From: Phallusia fumigata
Lineage: Eukaryota > Chordata > Ascidiacea > Phlebobranchia > Ascidiidae
Assembly: GCA_008931825.1 (NCBI GenBank)
Contig: QXVZ01006654.1
Location: 1-64,000 of the forward strand
Direction: 5' to 3'
DNA: 64,000 bases
Both the position numbers and the translations under genes were made by a program. Below the pieces are notes generated by a model. It was not told the origin of the DNA, made no database searches, and saw only the letters and a program-made list of their open reading frames with translations. Positions 1-14,000 of this stretch are shown here, piece after piece (positions within the stretch are counted from its first letter, which is position 1; each line of letters starts with the position of its first letter).

Positions 1-276
1 TCGAAACTACGTTGTGTGTTAGCTGGGAATACTGTATGCCTGTTTTAATATGGTATGAGATCCCGACGTTTTCCTTGCATATTCGCCTTACAGAAAATAT
101 TATCGATGCAATATTAAGCATCGGCTTCCAGAAAAGCGTTTGTAACCATTTTTCCAACTGTTTTTGTCACAAAAAAATGGTTTTGACTCAACGTGGATTT
201 GTTATGAGACTAATGTTGTCCGATCTATTTATCGATTACCTGCAGATGATCATTTGAACCATTTTTATGTTTGCAG
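1..276 (+). other. intron of SAMHD1 (partial)
   Basis: This stretch ends in a splice acceptor (TTGCAG) directly before the first recognisable SAMHD1 exon at 277. I see no coding sequence matching the preceding part of the HD domain, so the window appears to open inside an intron. Earlier exons lie outside the window. Confidence 0.6.
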
Positions 277-2741
277 GGCATGGACCATTTTCACACATGT
301 TTGACCAAATGTTTCTCCCAGCTGTTGGAGTCACAACATGGCAGGTAAAAATTAACCCTTTCTTTTTTTTTCTGGAAAAAACAACGGTATTAGAGAGGGG
401 ACTAAGTGGGCGAAAACGCCCCGGAACAAAGTTAGAAAGCACAAAATTAAACAAACACTGTACCAAATTCAAGCGATGTTCATAGTATCTTATATCTGCA
501 CATGCAAAACCGTCTGAAATGCAGGAAACTTTAATTGCTAAGTTTAGCATGTATAACTTTTCCAATTACGTTGACGATTTCAGCATGAGCAAGGTTCCTG
601 CGATATGTTTGATGATCTTTTGAAGGAAGGAAAAATTAGGCTTTCCGGTGTGGATGACCGCCATGATAAAATGGTGAAAATGGTTAAACTGATGATAAAA
701 CCACCGAAAGTAAGTGGACTCGTTGGATCCCATGAATAAAACTTAGATCCAAAATTCGTTTGAGAAACTCAGTTGTTTGAATTTTAAAGGAAAAAGAAGA
801 CAAAGAAAGCCACGACCTGGTCAACGAAAAACCGTTTTTGTATGAGGTAGGCCAGTCAAAATTTGTATGCGTAACATGTTACGTTGCTTTCTTACTGGCA
901 TTTTAGTAATTCTATTTGTTGTCATAATTAAATTTTAACCTGTAACGTCAGAAACTTTTGCGCGCCTCGCACCGCGCTGACGTCACGTCATTATTGCTGT
1001 CAGGCATAAATTGTCAATAGCTTTGTTTTGGTAAGTTCAATATCTTTCGTGTGGAACAAAAGCGACAACAAGCTAGGGGAAAGCGCATTGGGTTTAATGC
1101 AAAAAGATTGTGATGTTTTCGTGTGCCCTTTAATGTAGATAATATCAAATGAGCGCAACAAGGTTGACGTTGACAAGTGGGACTACTTCGCTCGCGACTG
1201 CCACCAGCTGGGCATTCGGAACAGTTTTGATCATGACAGATTCATGAAGTTGTGTAGAGTACTCAAACTTGAAGGCGGCGTCACAACTATTGGTTCACAT
1301 AAAAAGGTAAAGTTTATTTCCGTGAAATGTAGGGACATCATCTGCGTTGTATGTTACAAGTGTGTTTCATTTGTTTAAGGAGTGCAAGAATCTGTATGAG
1401 ATGTTTCATACAAGAGCTGCTTTGCACAAACGAGCATATCAACACCGAATCAGTGTAGCCGTTGACCTGATGTAAGTGCAACGCACTATTATTTATTAGA
1501 ATGGCCAGTTTACTTTAAACCGTTATTTAGTTCGTACACCAAATGCTTATATATTTCTAAAAAGTTGTCTATCAATTCACTCTTTTCCGTTGTGTTTTTT
1601 TGCGTTGTAATGACCGCTTACAGTCTTATAGGCTACTGATGTTATAAGGAAAGACATGACATACTTATCTTTTATACTGATTGCGTCATATCTGTTCATG
1701 TTTATTTTTAAAACATTTTCAGGCTTTGTGACGCTTTCATCTTGGCTGACAAAGGCGGCTTTCGTGTCGGAGGGTACAGAATGTCCGAAGTGATAAGATG
1801 CATGCAGGAGTATATCGATTTTGATGATAATGTAAGTCAACTTGATTTTTAATTTAATTTGTCTCAGCTTCATTGATAGCTACATTGAAAAGGTGAAATT
1901 CGGGCAGCGGTATGGAACGATTTGGATTATTTGCATAAATCAAATTAATGATAGGAATCGGTTGTCCCAAAAGAAGTAACAAATATAACTTTAACAGATC
2001 ATTGACCGGATCATGCAATCCGACTTACCTGGTATGAAGGAATCCAAAGCCATTTTGAGAAGAATCAAGGGGCGCAAGTTTTATCGTTTCGTGACATCAA
2101 AGAACATAAAAATTGAAGATGAGAAAAATGTACGATTTTTAACACTGTTGTACGGTTTTGTCACAGATTTCACCCAAAACAGTTACAGATTTTTGTATTA
2201 GCTGCTTCAAAGTACGCCAAAGTGCTAAAACACGTTTTTTTACACAAAACACGTAAAACAGGGTTAACCAATATTTATTTAAACGCAGCTTGGTGATCGC
2301 AAAGAAATCGAGAAGGAAATAGCAGAGCACTTACCTGCTGAGATGAAAGGTGATGACATAATCGCCGTGAACGTAAGGGTTTGACGTTGTTTCGAAGATA
2401 CAAATGTGAAAAGTACTAAAATTCGCATCCAACTTATTTGCTTTGAAAGGTGGCAAAATTTGACTATGGAATGAAACACAAGAATCCCTGCGAGAAATTC
2501 TACTTTTACACCAACGAAAAACCGGACACAGCAATCAAAATTGAACCGAGAGAAGTATCAGAGATGCTTCCCAGTGTATTTGGGGTGAGCAAAGTTTAAC
2601 TTCGCCACTAAAGTGTGTCGGTATACTTGAAAAATTTTTGTGTCGCAACAGGAATATGAGCTTCAGGTGTTTTGCAAGAAGGATGAGTATTGGAATCAAG
2701 TCAGTGCTGCGTACAACAAATGGCAGGAAAATAAGTTTTAA
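277..2741 (+). CDS. SAMHD1: SAMHD1 dNTP triphosphohydrolase, 3' part
   Basis: SAMHD1 hydrolyses dNTPs to deoxynucleosides and triphosphate and so controls nucleotide pools and restricts retroelements. Ten coding exons read in one continuous frame: 277-344, 584-709, 790-846, 1139-1306, 1380-1471, 1723-1831, 1998-2129, 2289-2372, 2450-2584 and 2652-2741 (TAA), about 353 residues. The family signatures are clear: GHGPFSHMFD and HEQGS of the HD domain, then KWDYFARDCHQLGI carrying the metal-ligand Asp, then NLYEMFHTRAALHKRAYQH, and KFDYGMKHKNP near the C-terminus. The N-terminus (SAM domain and first HD motif) lies upstream of the window. The protein stops soon after the conserved C-terminal lobe, at WQENKF, without a long tail. 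All visible exons have GT-AG borders and consistent phase, so the gene looks functional. I saw no clear AATAAA just after the stop. Confidence 0.95.
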
Positions 2742-4004
2742 AAAAATGAAGAAGATGTTAGGCTTTAATTGTAAACCATTATTGTGTAAAAAAGTTTTAA
2801 AATGTTCTGAAGCTTCTGCTGTAGTTGATTATTATTGTAAATTGATTTCACCAGCTGTTAATGGTTTGTAAGAGATCCACAGCCTTTTTTTGTATCTTTT
2901 TTTCACTTTTGTCACTTATCAAACGTCCCAAAATATTACGCAGACCGTAAATTTGTTTTTTTTCTGCATGCAATTGTGTTTATACCTTGATTGATTTGTT
3001 AGCCCAGTGGCGATAACGCCATCATTTTTCCACTTAATTGGGCATTACCGAACCGAACAATTCGCCACGCGCTTTTTTCTTTTTCGCTAAGTGACTTCTC
3101 TCGCCTTTCTCGTTGTTGTATTTGTCTTCATTTAACCTGGCTCAAACAAACATTTCTGCAGCACAGTTGTTGTTATTGTAACATTTACATCTTATCGCCT
3201 GAAACAAAAACGCAATATACTCAAGAAAAGCAGATTCGGCTACATATGTGCACAGGTCAAGCAGCTGGCATTTTTATGTTTTTGCTTTAAAGCTTCCTTA
3301 TGGTGGACTAAAAAAGTCAAATAATGCGCTGGCAACGAACGCATTTGGCAAATATTTGCTTACTGCAGACAATACAAGCTGTAAGGAAAACTTTGCGTTG
3401 CATTTTGATGTTGGAAGCGGTGTGAAAATATTAGCAAAAGCAGAAAAGTTTTTCCATGATCTGCATTTGCATTTATCACCAACGTTTCGGCAAAGACAAG
3501 GCTAATCTAAAAAATTTTAAAAAAAACTCGGTTAAAATCACACCACATGACACTAACCTTTCCAGAGCTTATATACAACTGCCGGAGGAACACAACTTTA
3601 AGACCCTTCAAAAGTGTGACTCGAATGTTATGTTGTCTGTGTACACTTGTATCTTAACAAGGCAAAATAATCTGTTTCCACAGTCTCCTTCGCTAATTAT
3701 TGCATTTTAGGGGCCCTTTATATGTCTGGATATCCTATGTTGGCGACAAATTGTCGCTATCTTCTGTGTTTATCATAGTTCATTTTTACTTACAGCTGGT
3801 CTTGTGGAAAAGAGCCACAATCATTCTTTACATCTAGTGTACATACAATAACGCTTCAACAATTGCATTTCTTTTAGAGTGTCAGAGCTGGACAAAAATC
3901 TTTAATTCGATCAACTTTATGAAAACGGTGGTGAGGATTAACTTCAAGTAAGGAGTAAACAGTTTCACTCTCCAAACGTAAGGTTAACTTCCACGGATGA
4001 AAAA
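2742..4004. other. intergenic, SAMHD1 to ODC-A (tail to tail)
   Basis: This gap lies between two converging genes and holds their 3' flanks. It is AT-rich, with only short open frames lacking homology or splice context. I recognise no gene, RNA or transposon here. Confidence 0.5.
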
Positions 4005-7000
4005 TTAGATTGTGTCGCGTGTCGTTGGTAGAAAAGATGGTTGTGTCGCATAGATCTTCAATTCATTTCTGTCAACAGCATTACAAACTAAAGTTAAACT
4101 GCTGTTTAATGGAGTTGAGAAAATATCAAAACGAAGTTTAGCGTTACTCACAATTTGCTCTTCGTTATAAAGTAACACGCTTTGTAAGTTGTGAATCCAT
4201 TAAAACCAAATCTTGTCAGGATGGAATATGCGCCAACATCTTCAAAAAATATATTTTGTAACTTACAACAATATTCGTTTTAACAGTATATCCTTATTTT
4301 TGTAGGCAGAACGTTTTTATTAAAACACAAATTGGTCGCTTTTGCATATTAATATTAAACAACTTTTGATAAAGCAAATAAACCCATTAGTACGTTGCCT
4401 TATTGCTTACCTTTCCAAAACAACCAGTCCCCAATATTAAGTTCCTTTAGAATAACGTCTTTAGCCACGATATCCAGACCACTACAGGACACCCCGTAAA
4501 TAGTGGTGAGTTTGGGGTTTCCTCCGTTTGGCTAAACAGACGTTTGAGAAACACTAAAGGTCAGGTCTTGTAATATTTATTACTGTTTGGGTTTCGTTGA
4601 TTTGGCTAACCTTAAGTGGCACTGGAGTTAGATTAGCTTTCTCCAAAGCAACTATTGTAAAGCTGTTATATATTCCGTCGCCAATGTGGTAATATACTCG
4701 ATCTAGAAAAACAAAGTTTTTTAGAACTTTCGGAACAAGTTTGTTTGCTAGACCAAAGATCTTTATTGAAAGTGTACTACTAGAAAGAAAAAATAAATAT
4801 AAATCTTTTGTGCGCAGTTTCAATATGACATTTGTCATGAAACTTTAGAAATTCGTGTACTCGCGACCCACAAAATTCGCTCGTTTGGAGAGCCCTGCTA
4901 GACTATGTTAAAACAGGTAGCATTTTACAAAAATTGCCAGCTTTTAAATTAAAACAACCTTCTACAACTTTTTTTGCCGAAACGTTGGTGACCAGTGCAA
5001 ACGCCAATCCAGGAAAGAACCTTCCTGGCTCTGCTATTATTTTCACACCGCTACCAACTTCCAAGTTTTGTCTCAAAGATTTGCGGATGACAGAAGCAAT
5101 CTGTGGAAAGTGTTTTTTTGTTAGCTCTCAAGTGATAATTATTGATTTGTAAGGCACATTCCACAGCACTGATTCAAAAGACAAAACGTCATTTTCTTCG
5201 TCGCTCCCGGGAAATCCTCCTCCGATGTCAAGCAATTTGAAGTGAAATCCCTTTTCTTTAGCAAAGTCGAACAACAGTTTGGCATCTTCAATTGCTCTTG
5301 CATAAGACTCGATCCTAGGACAACTGCTTCCGACGTGAAAACTTGCAAAACAAATTTAGCCTCTCATTATGTGAAGAGAGTTACTACCAGATAATCATTA
5401 AATCGGCCAGTTCCATATAAGCCCTGGAAAGGCTGAAGAAATGAGTTCTAGATTTTTCTAGCCTTGTTTTGCTGTCGAGAAATCCGTGATTGCGTCTGGG
5501 AAGGGAGGCCAACATATTGCGAAAAACGACCGGAATGGGATGTCAAAGCAAACACCTGTGTAACTGCCATGAGAATTGGTCTACAGTTGTTGTTAAAGCA
5601 CTTACTGTATTTTCTTTTGTTAAAAGAAGCGGACTCAGGTCAACTGGTCTACATATTTCAACAAATAAAATACAATAAGTGGCTGGTTTAATTGCCATTA
5701 TAAACCTCTACCAAGCCAGGCTTCACAAAATGAACCTCTACCAAGGGAGAAAGCAGCCTCCTGCTGATTGCAAAACCAAAAGCGCAACAGATTTGCACAT
5801 TTATACAGTTTTAGTTCCTCCAGCTTAGTCATTACAATGGCCCAAAGGAGTTTTTGTCGCCCGACTCTTTGTTTTACTCTTTTTAGATGCATTTTTACCC
5901 AAATGCAAATCAGTCTGGCTTTTCTATGGCCAAACACCCTGCATGCTGGTAAGACGTCGGCGTTAGGGAAGGTGCTAGATTCTAGATATTGTTGCAGGTT
6001 TCGTCACGTAGTTGCTTTCGGTTTGTGGTTTCAAAAAATATGGACTCAATTGGTGTTTAAAGGGATAAAAACTCTAGTTTGCTTTGATGCGCAAAACTAA
6101 GAAAAAATCCTTTCTAAGTTGCACAAAAATATTTAGACAAGTTGGTTTAAGTGATTACCATTACCTTATACCAATAACTTTCAGTGTCAGCTCTTCCGCT
6201 TTAGTGATCAATATTTTTGCGTATTCGATCGGCGCCCCAAACTTTTTTCCGAACATTGTGCGTGCTTTCCTGTCGTCAGTTTTTATTCGAAGCACCAATC
6301 TAGAAATAAACAAAGATTCTCAAATATTTTGAACACATTAAGAGGGATTTGGGTCGTCCCAGCAATCAATTTTCGTTTTTTGTTACAGTTACTAGACGTT
6401 TTTGTCTTACAACGGACTAATATTGACTGTCATATTCTCTTTTACTGCGCAAATCAATCTACTTTCTAGAAGAGTTTTTAAAACGTTTGCCCTCGACAGC
6501 GGAAGATACCTAAATTTTAACTGCATTAATTAAGTGTGAATAAATCACTCTACAACGAACATTTAATGTTGCAGAAATACTTTAACGGGGGGGTTGGCCT
6601 TATCCTTGCCTTGCAGAGGGGAAGATCATTTTAATTTTTACCAACTCTTCTTCGTTGTCAAACGTCATCATCCTGACGCCATTGTCGCGTGCATAGGTGA
6701 GGTGCGAGATCATTTTGCATGGATGGGCGTAAATAATCTTTTCTGGCTTTACGTCACAGCTCAGCACCAAAGAGATTTCGTTCTAATATGGAATGACTTT
6801 AGTTTTACATGGTCCGTTGAAATCTTTTAGCTAGGGGTAAACTTAATATAGGGTCAAAACCGAAAGTGTTCATTGGCCAATTAACCTGAAATACTACAGT
6901 GCTATCAAGTCACATACATATAATGTAACAATAGCATATTCACCATATCTGGCAATCATTAAAACTGAAATATTACCACCTTCGAATCATCAAAGAGGAT

Positions 7001-7611
7001 TTTTGTGCGTCAAAACTCGCTAGTTACAGAAAGAAAGCGCTTAAAGATGGTCGCAAGTTAGACTTACAAACGTTTGCTCGTCATTATGCGATGCAAAGCA
7101 GTGGTTTTTTTCCAGCACCGAGCATTAAAAAATTCCAGCGGAAGCACCGAACTTTACCAATGCTCCGTACCGAGTACAAGTGTGCTGGTTCAAAAATTGT
7201 TCGATAGTCAAACAGTCGTACCTTACTGGCGCAGTCGAAGCCGCATCCCAAAGCAGCCATCGTGTTTATAACGGGACGTAGGGCGTTTGCTTTCACTGCA
7301 TAAAAGACCTCGACTTGGGGAAGCTCCTTCCTCCATCGTTTATATTGATCCAGTATACGACCTATGTCCCCCACTTGAAAGGTCTCGTCCCAATCCTAAG
7401 CAGAAATACGTTTCTTGAATTTCCACGCAGTCACGCGTATGTTTATTATAATTACCTCTTTACTTGTGTTTCTTTCTGCAACTCGTCTCGCAACTTCAAT
7501 AGCTGATATTTCGTCGTCCACCACTGATACTTGTTGATGTAGAGGGGAGTGAATAGGCAGTGGGAGGTAATTATCACTGTTAGTTTCCTCGTCTGAACAG
7601 CCAGTACTCAT
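4005..7611 (-). CDS. ornithine-decarboxylase-like protein ODC-A
   Basis: Fold-type III PLP decarboxylase of the ODC family. Ten coding exons on the minus strand: 7456-7611, 7222-7395, 6610-6782, 6165-6299, 5170-5341, 4959-5100, 4611-4702, 4411-4531, 4152-4239, 4005-4068, giving 438 residues. The PLP lysine is in FYAVKANALRP (residue 87). Also present are GFDCAS (Asp106), the phosphate-binding Arg (172), FHVGS (His215), LLDIGGGFPG, IIAEPGR, the Asp of YYHIGDGIY, the catalytic Cys of VSCSGLD (364) and GAYS (Tyr393). All PLP-side and trans-donated catalytic residues are thus kept, except that Ser replaces Asp361 of mouse ODC after the Cys. The protein ends at PTTRDTI with no PEST-like tail. Intron 3 starts with GC instead of GT. 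The gene is head-to-head with ODC-B. Of the three copies this is the best candidate for an active homodimer; its substrate is not certain. Confidence 0.92.
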
Positions 7612-10600
7612 CTTTTCCTTAGTCAGCTAATGTGTAAATGATTTACGTCTAAAAAAATGGAAACATTATCATTTTCATACACCTCGTACTGACACAAATA
7701 TTGCTTTATCACTTAACCAGCAAAATATTTTAGGATAAGATGTACAAGAGAGAAAGGGTTTTAATTTACAAAAATCGAAAAATCAAAACAAAATTTTCTT
7801 TACGTGTGCTGCAGTGATGCACTGCTGTGTTATATTAGTTCAGTTCTGATAGATGATAACTGTCTGTTAATACTCAGTGAGCTGTAATTACAGTTTTGAT
7901 CTTTCTCGCTTTTGCCTCCTAGGCATAAAGCACGGACTATGACATTTTTGCATTTTTCTGTTGGTTGACATTTATTACACGAAAAATAGAACAAAATGAT
8001 TAAATTAAAGATGTTTGCTCGGCAACTGGCAGACGTTTTGTTTTTTCAAAAAGAAAACGCACAAAACAAATTTGTATGAAACATTCTGTCGATATGTATA
8101 TGGGAGACATACTTGTCTATCCTTAATCCCTATCAATTCAAATTTATCCTCAGCTTCAGTGTGTTCTTTAAAGCAATATGATGCAGGTTTAAATAAACGA
8201 GTAATTGTGCAAAAAGGTTTGCTCCGAGTATTAAATGTTTTCTCGCCTGCTGAGCGCCCAACCTACCCTCTATCAAAGGCGTTTTAATTCTGTAAAACGC
8301 ATACATATTTTTCTCATCTAGCAAAACTTAAAACACTTTTACACACGTTGTACGCATCAAAATAACTAACACTTCATATTAAACCACATGCTGCTGTGCA
8401 CCATAGGCAGATTACAACTAAACATTCAGGTTTAATGTCAAGCGGCGAGCAGCGGGCGGCGACACGTGTTTCGTCAAGTGGCCAACAGTTGCCTCGCGGT
8501 TGGCGTAAATGCGAACGGCGACAAATTCTGTTATCGAGGTGACAAGGGCTGCTTTAAAAGTGTCATTTAGTTTTGTGAGGCCTTTTGTTGTGCATAACTT
8601 GCATGTCACTAGTTTGAAGTTAAACCTTGTAAACAACAAAATGAAATTAATGCTTTTTCCATTAAATCTTTTGAATATTTTTACAATTAAAATTAAGGAT
8701 TTTTAATCTACAGTACTACGTTTTTATTGCTGGAACAGCAGATACTTCTTACAATATAGGGACTTGTTCACAACACTCTTTACACAAGAAGGTAGGTTGT
8801 AACGTACGATTATGTTGACACGAAAAAAAAATTGCAATGGTTTTTATTCACTAAACAATAAACTGGTTCGGCCAATCATTAAGGACAAAAATAGCTGGGA
8901 AAAATTATGTTGTCCAGTTGCTTTAATTGATGGGTCTGTACGCGCTCATTAAACTGGTGTTACCAGTTTTTTTGACAAACTCGGAATTGGGCCAAGCAAT
9001 TTCGGGTGGCGATATAACCTTTGCCAACAAACCCAAGAACCCCATTCAACCAACTTGACCTTTCACCCGAGACTGTACCCCTAATTCTGTAAAACAGCTC
9101 AGAATCCTGCAATAACAAACGTGAAATGAAGACATTTTCGCTACACTGCTCAGACTTTACTCTTTAAACAGGCCATGCCTGGGAATTGGGCAACTGGGTT
9201 TTAGTTAGTAGTTTCTTCTTTGTTTACATCTTAGAAAAGAATGGAAACATTTTTAGTGAAAAGTCTGAAGCCGTAAGCCGTTTTGGGTATTGTTTGTTTG
9301 TTTACATTTTATCCTCGTTGGGTGGAATCGCCTGAATGCGAAATCCTCACAATGAGTCAACCGTCGAGATAAATGAGCTACTGCAGTTCCGTTGGATAAA
9401 TTTGTAGTTTTTGTTTTAGATTTTACAAGCGACCAAGGCACTACAGGACTCAATAATTGTGATCTTTTTCACTATCACAATCTCTAGAAACAAACCATTC
9501 GCTAGTTAAAGCCAGCAACAATCAGCTATCGGTATTAAATTATTTCCAAGAACTCGTTCTTGCAAAACCTAAAAAAAGAAATGACTGCAATAAGAACAGT
9601 CAACAATCAAAAACGGATTAAAATTGTAATTAACAGGATAAATATAAACTAGGTTTTTTCTTTACCTTCTGTTAACTTCACGAAAACGCAGGAATCAAAT
9701 ACTTGATTAAGAAGAAAAAAAAGGATGCAAAAAAACAGGGAGGAATTTAAACACACTTTACTGTTGTCGCATTTAAATTTTAGTGCAGGCAGTGCTACAA
9801 AAACGTTACAAGTTTTTATCATTATTTGATGTTTTAAACTGTTTTAATGTAAACCATCACATTTATCTTTGGAAAGCTCGTTTGGGACATTCCGCATTAA
9901 CACTTAAATTTTGTCAAAATTTATTACTCCCTTTCCATTGACCAGCTTACCAGTCAGTAATCCAGTCCTATGTTAATGTGTAATTCTTTATGCAGCTTAA
10001 ATACTTATTAGGGTCTCAAAAGTGGCTCTTATAAAATGTTTCATCATATCGAAGGGTAAATCATAGGAAAACACTTTATTTTACACCAGTTTAATAACGT
10101 TATGCACTAAATTCAGGTCTTGAGAGTTTTTTCAAAATATTTCTGGTGGTTTATTAATCAATAGCCCAGGCCCTGCACAACAATCATATCAAATGTTTTA
10201 GGAATTTTGCTGAAGAAGATTGTCGCGATCACTACGTTTAAGTTTGGCTGCGTAAAAAATGGAAAGCACAAGGTATAGGATGTCTGAAATGGGGTTATAC
10301 TTGTCTTTGCATCTGTGCGTGACTACGTAAGTTTCACATCCTCACAAAGCATGCAACATTAGGTTACTTTATTCAGGGCTCCTTGGTAGGCCCAGCCAGG
10401 TTAGAGTCGTCATGTGGCTCATTACACCGCACCGATTTAAGCTCATTTTTACACAAAACCCGTCGTCAACACTGACTTCAAGTTCAGCGATTTATAACGC
10501 GAAATATATGACACTAATTTGAACAAAAATAACGTTGGTTGACAAATTTCCCCGCAACTAACCCAACTAACGTGGCTGTTTCTTAAACGCGTGTCGTGTT

Positions 10601-11013
10601 ATCCTTGAAAGCACTTTTAATCTCTCACTTTACGGTTTGTCGCTTGTTCATTTCCTGTTCAAAGTTTGAAAACGTTTTGTCATGCCGGCTGTCAGCGCAA
10701 CGCAGTTGTGTAGTACGACAGCAGTATATCAGGCTCTACTGCTGGCCGTTTAATAAATTGCATGATGGAAAAGGTCGTGAAAATGCATGGTTTGTCATGA
10801 GCGTTGATAATATATTCGTAAGAATAAAAGTTGGAACGTTCCACAGAGTTTGAAATGTTAATTGAAGTTATTCTTTATTCTTTCTATTGTTTGACAGAGA
10901 ACAATTAGGTGACCTCTTGTTGATATATTACGTTGACCCTTTTATATAATTCAGAAATATTTAAACGTTACTGTTCTTGTGGTGCAGCTAGAAAACGCAG
11001 AAGCATAACTGCG
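7612..11013. other. intergenic, shared 5' region of ODC-A and ODC-B
   Basis: A 3.4-kb gap between the divergent starts of ODC-A and ODC-B, so it should contain both promoters. It is AT-rich. The open frames in it are short and match nothing I know. No tRNA, clear transposon end or tandem array was seen. An in-frame ATG at 10933 would extend ODC-B upstream but is not supported by the paralogues. Confidence 0.5.
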
Positions 11014-14000
11014 ATGGAAGTGTCCAACACGAATAGTTTGAAACAAACTGATTCTGACAACTTTTTGGCCTTGCCTCTTTATTCCCCACTGCCTCAGCAA
11101 GTTGCTGTAGTTCCAGATGGTACAACTTGTGTAGAAGCTGCTCGGGCAGTTACCGTAAGAAACAAAGGAAAGGAGGTAATCAACATCTAGACATGTTTGC
11201 ATATTTATTATGACTTTGGGGCAGATTTATTTATGACTTACTACGCGCCCATAACTATAAATTTAATGATATGGCAAAGTAAACTACGTTATGAGTGTGA
11301 CCATCGTTCTTATCTTTCCTGCAAATATCATTTTGTCATGGTTCAGGACTGGGATGAAACTTTTATCATGGGTGATCTGGGAGTCGTATTTAAACAATAC
11401 AAACGATGGAACAAAGAGCTTCCTCAAGTCGAATTGTTTTACGCTGTGAAGGCCAACGGTCTGCGCCCTGTCGTTAACACAATGGCTGCATTGGGATGTG
11501 GATTCGACTGTGCCAGTAAGGTAAACCTGTGTGCAACAGAAAGTTTAAGTTGCTATGACGCTTTGTAGGTTTTAGACTACATGGCAGTTAAACACAGCTA
11601 GTACATGGACAAGCTTTTCAACCAGGTCATTTTGGTTGTCATCGCGTTTACTCAAATCACGTCATTTTTCTATATCAGGTTAAACTGAGCAAAAACCCAC
11701 ATTTAATATAATCGTTTCGTTGCCAAGCAACTAAGTGCTTTAGACACTCCTATAGTTTCACAAAAATATTGTGTCGATAATGAGGACGCCGTGCTTTGTT
11801 TTGTTAAAGTACCAACTATTTCTTTATAGAACGAAATGGCCCTTGTATTGAGCTGTGGGGTGAAGCCAAAAAGAATAATTTACGCTCACACTTGCAAAAT
11901 GATCTCACACCTTATCTACGCCCGAGATAATGGCATCAGGAAGATGACATTTGACAACGAGGAAGAGCTGCTGAAAATCAAGAAGATTTGTCCTGCAGCA
12001 AGGTAAATAAGTTTGTGCAAAATATTTTCAAAAGATAAAGTTGCCCACAAATGTTTTGCAAGCGCAACAACTTATGTTTGGTAAATTCACTGCTTTACAA
12101 ATATCATGAAAACCGCTGTTGTTATTTGTGGTATAAAATAAGATGGGTAGGTGTGTAAGAACAACCAATTTCAAAACGCCTAAATCCTGTCAAGCGAAAA
12201 TAAACGTTTTAAAAACAACGTCTCCCAAACATGATAAACACTAAAACATCGTTACTATCAGACACTTTGATTTTTCCAAGACTCGTACTGCGGCTCAAAG
12301 CAGACGATTCAAAGGCACGAATGAAGTTCGGGGACAAGTTTGGTGCTCCTTTCGACTACAGCAAATTTCTGATCAAGAAAGCGAAAGATCTAGAATTGGA
12401 TGTGATTGGAATCAGGTATAGGTTTTACAATGAACTCAAACCAGCCGTTTTGCATCTTGTACAGGGTGGTTAATAAAACACTGCAGCCGAGTGTCGCTTG
12501 ATGATGAAAAATCTTAACATTTTTTTATCGTTTGTAGAACACAGCATCTGTGACCTACTTTAAAACAGCTACATTGAGTACAATCGGTAACCTTTTTTAT
12601 GCCCAATTCGGACATACACGCCTATACAATAGACTTCGCCTTTCTTTTTAAATTTCATTTGGACCAACTGGTGAAACAAAAACCTTATATTTCCGTTGTA
12701 GTTTTCACGTGGGAACTGGCTGCCCGGAGCTGGAATCCATTTCTACCGCCATAGAAGAATCACGTATGTTGTTCGACTTCGCTCGCGAGATCGGGTTTTC
12801 ATTCAAACTGCTCGACATTGGTGGGGGATTCCCCGGAACCGAGGAAACGGATACAGTTCTACCTTTCGAAACAGTAAATTTTAGTGATTTCCAAATTTTT
12901 CCATGACAAAATAATTTCAGAACCTGGTGTGTTGCAGATGGCAGCCACAATACGCGAGGGGTTTAATAGGCACTTTCCGAATGGATGCGGAGTAAGAATA
13001 ATCGCTGAACCAGGGCGTTACGTTCCTGGAAGAGCTTTCGCACTGGTTACAAACATATCGGCAAAAAAAGTGATTAAAGGTACAAATATTGGGCTTGAGA
13101 AAAGTGCCCGGAAGTGGTCAGTAAACAACTACTTAACATTAAAAGAGTCTGTCACCAAACAAAGAATGTTTTGCAAAGAAATGTAGGAAAAGGTGCAACC
13201 AAGCGATGGCTTGAATGCGGGCCGAATATGTTTAAAAATTTTTTTTGTCAAAACATATATTTGTCTTGTTACAGATCGTATCGTTTATCATGTCAGCGAC
13301 TGCATCTTTAACAGTTTTTTTCTTCGCTGCCTGGAGACAGTAACGCTTATGCCTGTGCCTTTGAAGGTAAATCAACCGTTTTTAAATCACGATCTGCAGG
13401 TAGTCTCGTGTATTTGCAAAATAACTTGGCCTAATGCAGAAAACTGAGCCTTAAGCATTCACTTACAACCGGACGTGGGTTAAAAAAAATCTAGCCTGTG
13501 GCGAGATTTCGAACCCACAGCAGCAAAACTCCACTAGCTAAGTCATGCTTTTGCCCGCTTGGGGTCGCTGTACCGATAATTTCACACCTACGGCCTGGCC
13601 TAGAATAATTTACTGCGGTCAATATGTTTCAAGCGGCCCTAAAAGTCCTGCAGACCCGAACGATGTTTGAAAAGCTTAGTTCTAGTTGTAAATATTTATG
13701 TGACACAAGGTATTTTAACTCGTGAACAATTTTAGTCGGTGAAGCACAATCTCCATCCCACTACTGTTTATGGAGTTTCCATGAGTGGTGTTGACATCAT
13801 CGAGAAAGATACCCTGATGGAGGAAGCATACGTCGGTGACTGGCTATACTGGAAAGGTCGACTGTCATTTTTTTGTTAATTCACATGCAGACGTGTAGTA
13901 GTAGGATAATGTATGACACACTACAAGTCTTAGCAACGGCGGTCTATATCCTGTTTTGCGTTCGGCAACGCTAATAAGACTTGAAATTCTAGTAAACATA

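Noticed and set aside
10933-11013. Upstream in-frame start for ODC-B
   Set aside because: ODC-C starts at the equivalent of 11014 and the extra residues look like 5' UTR.
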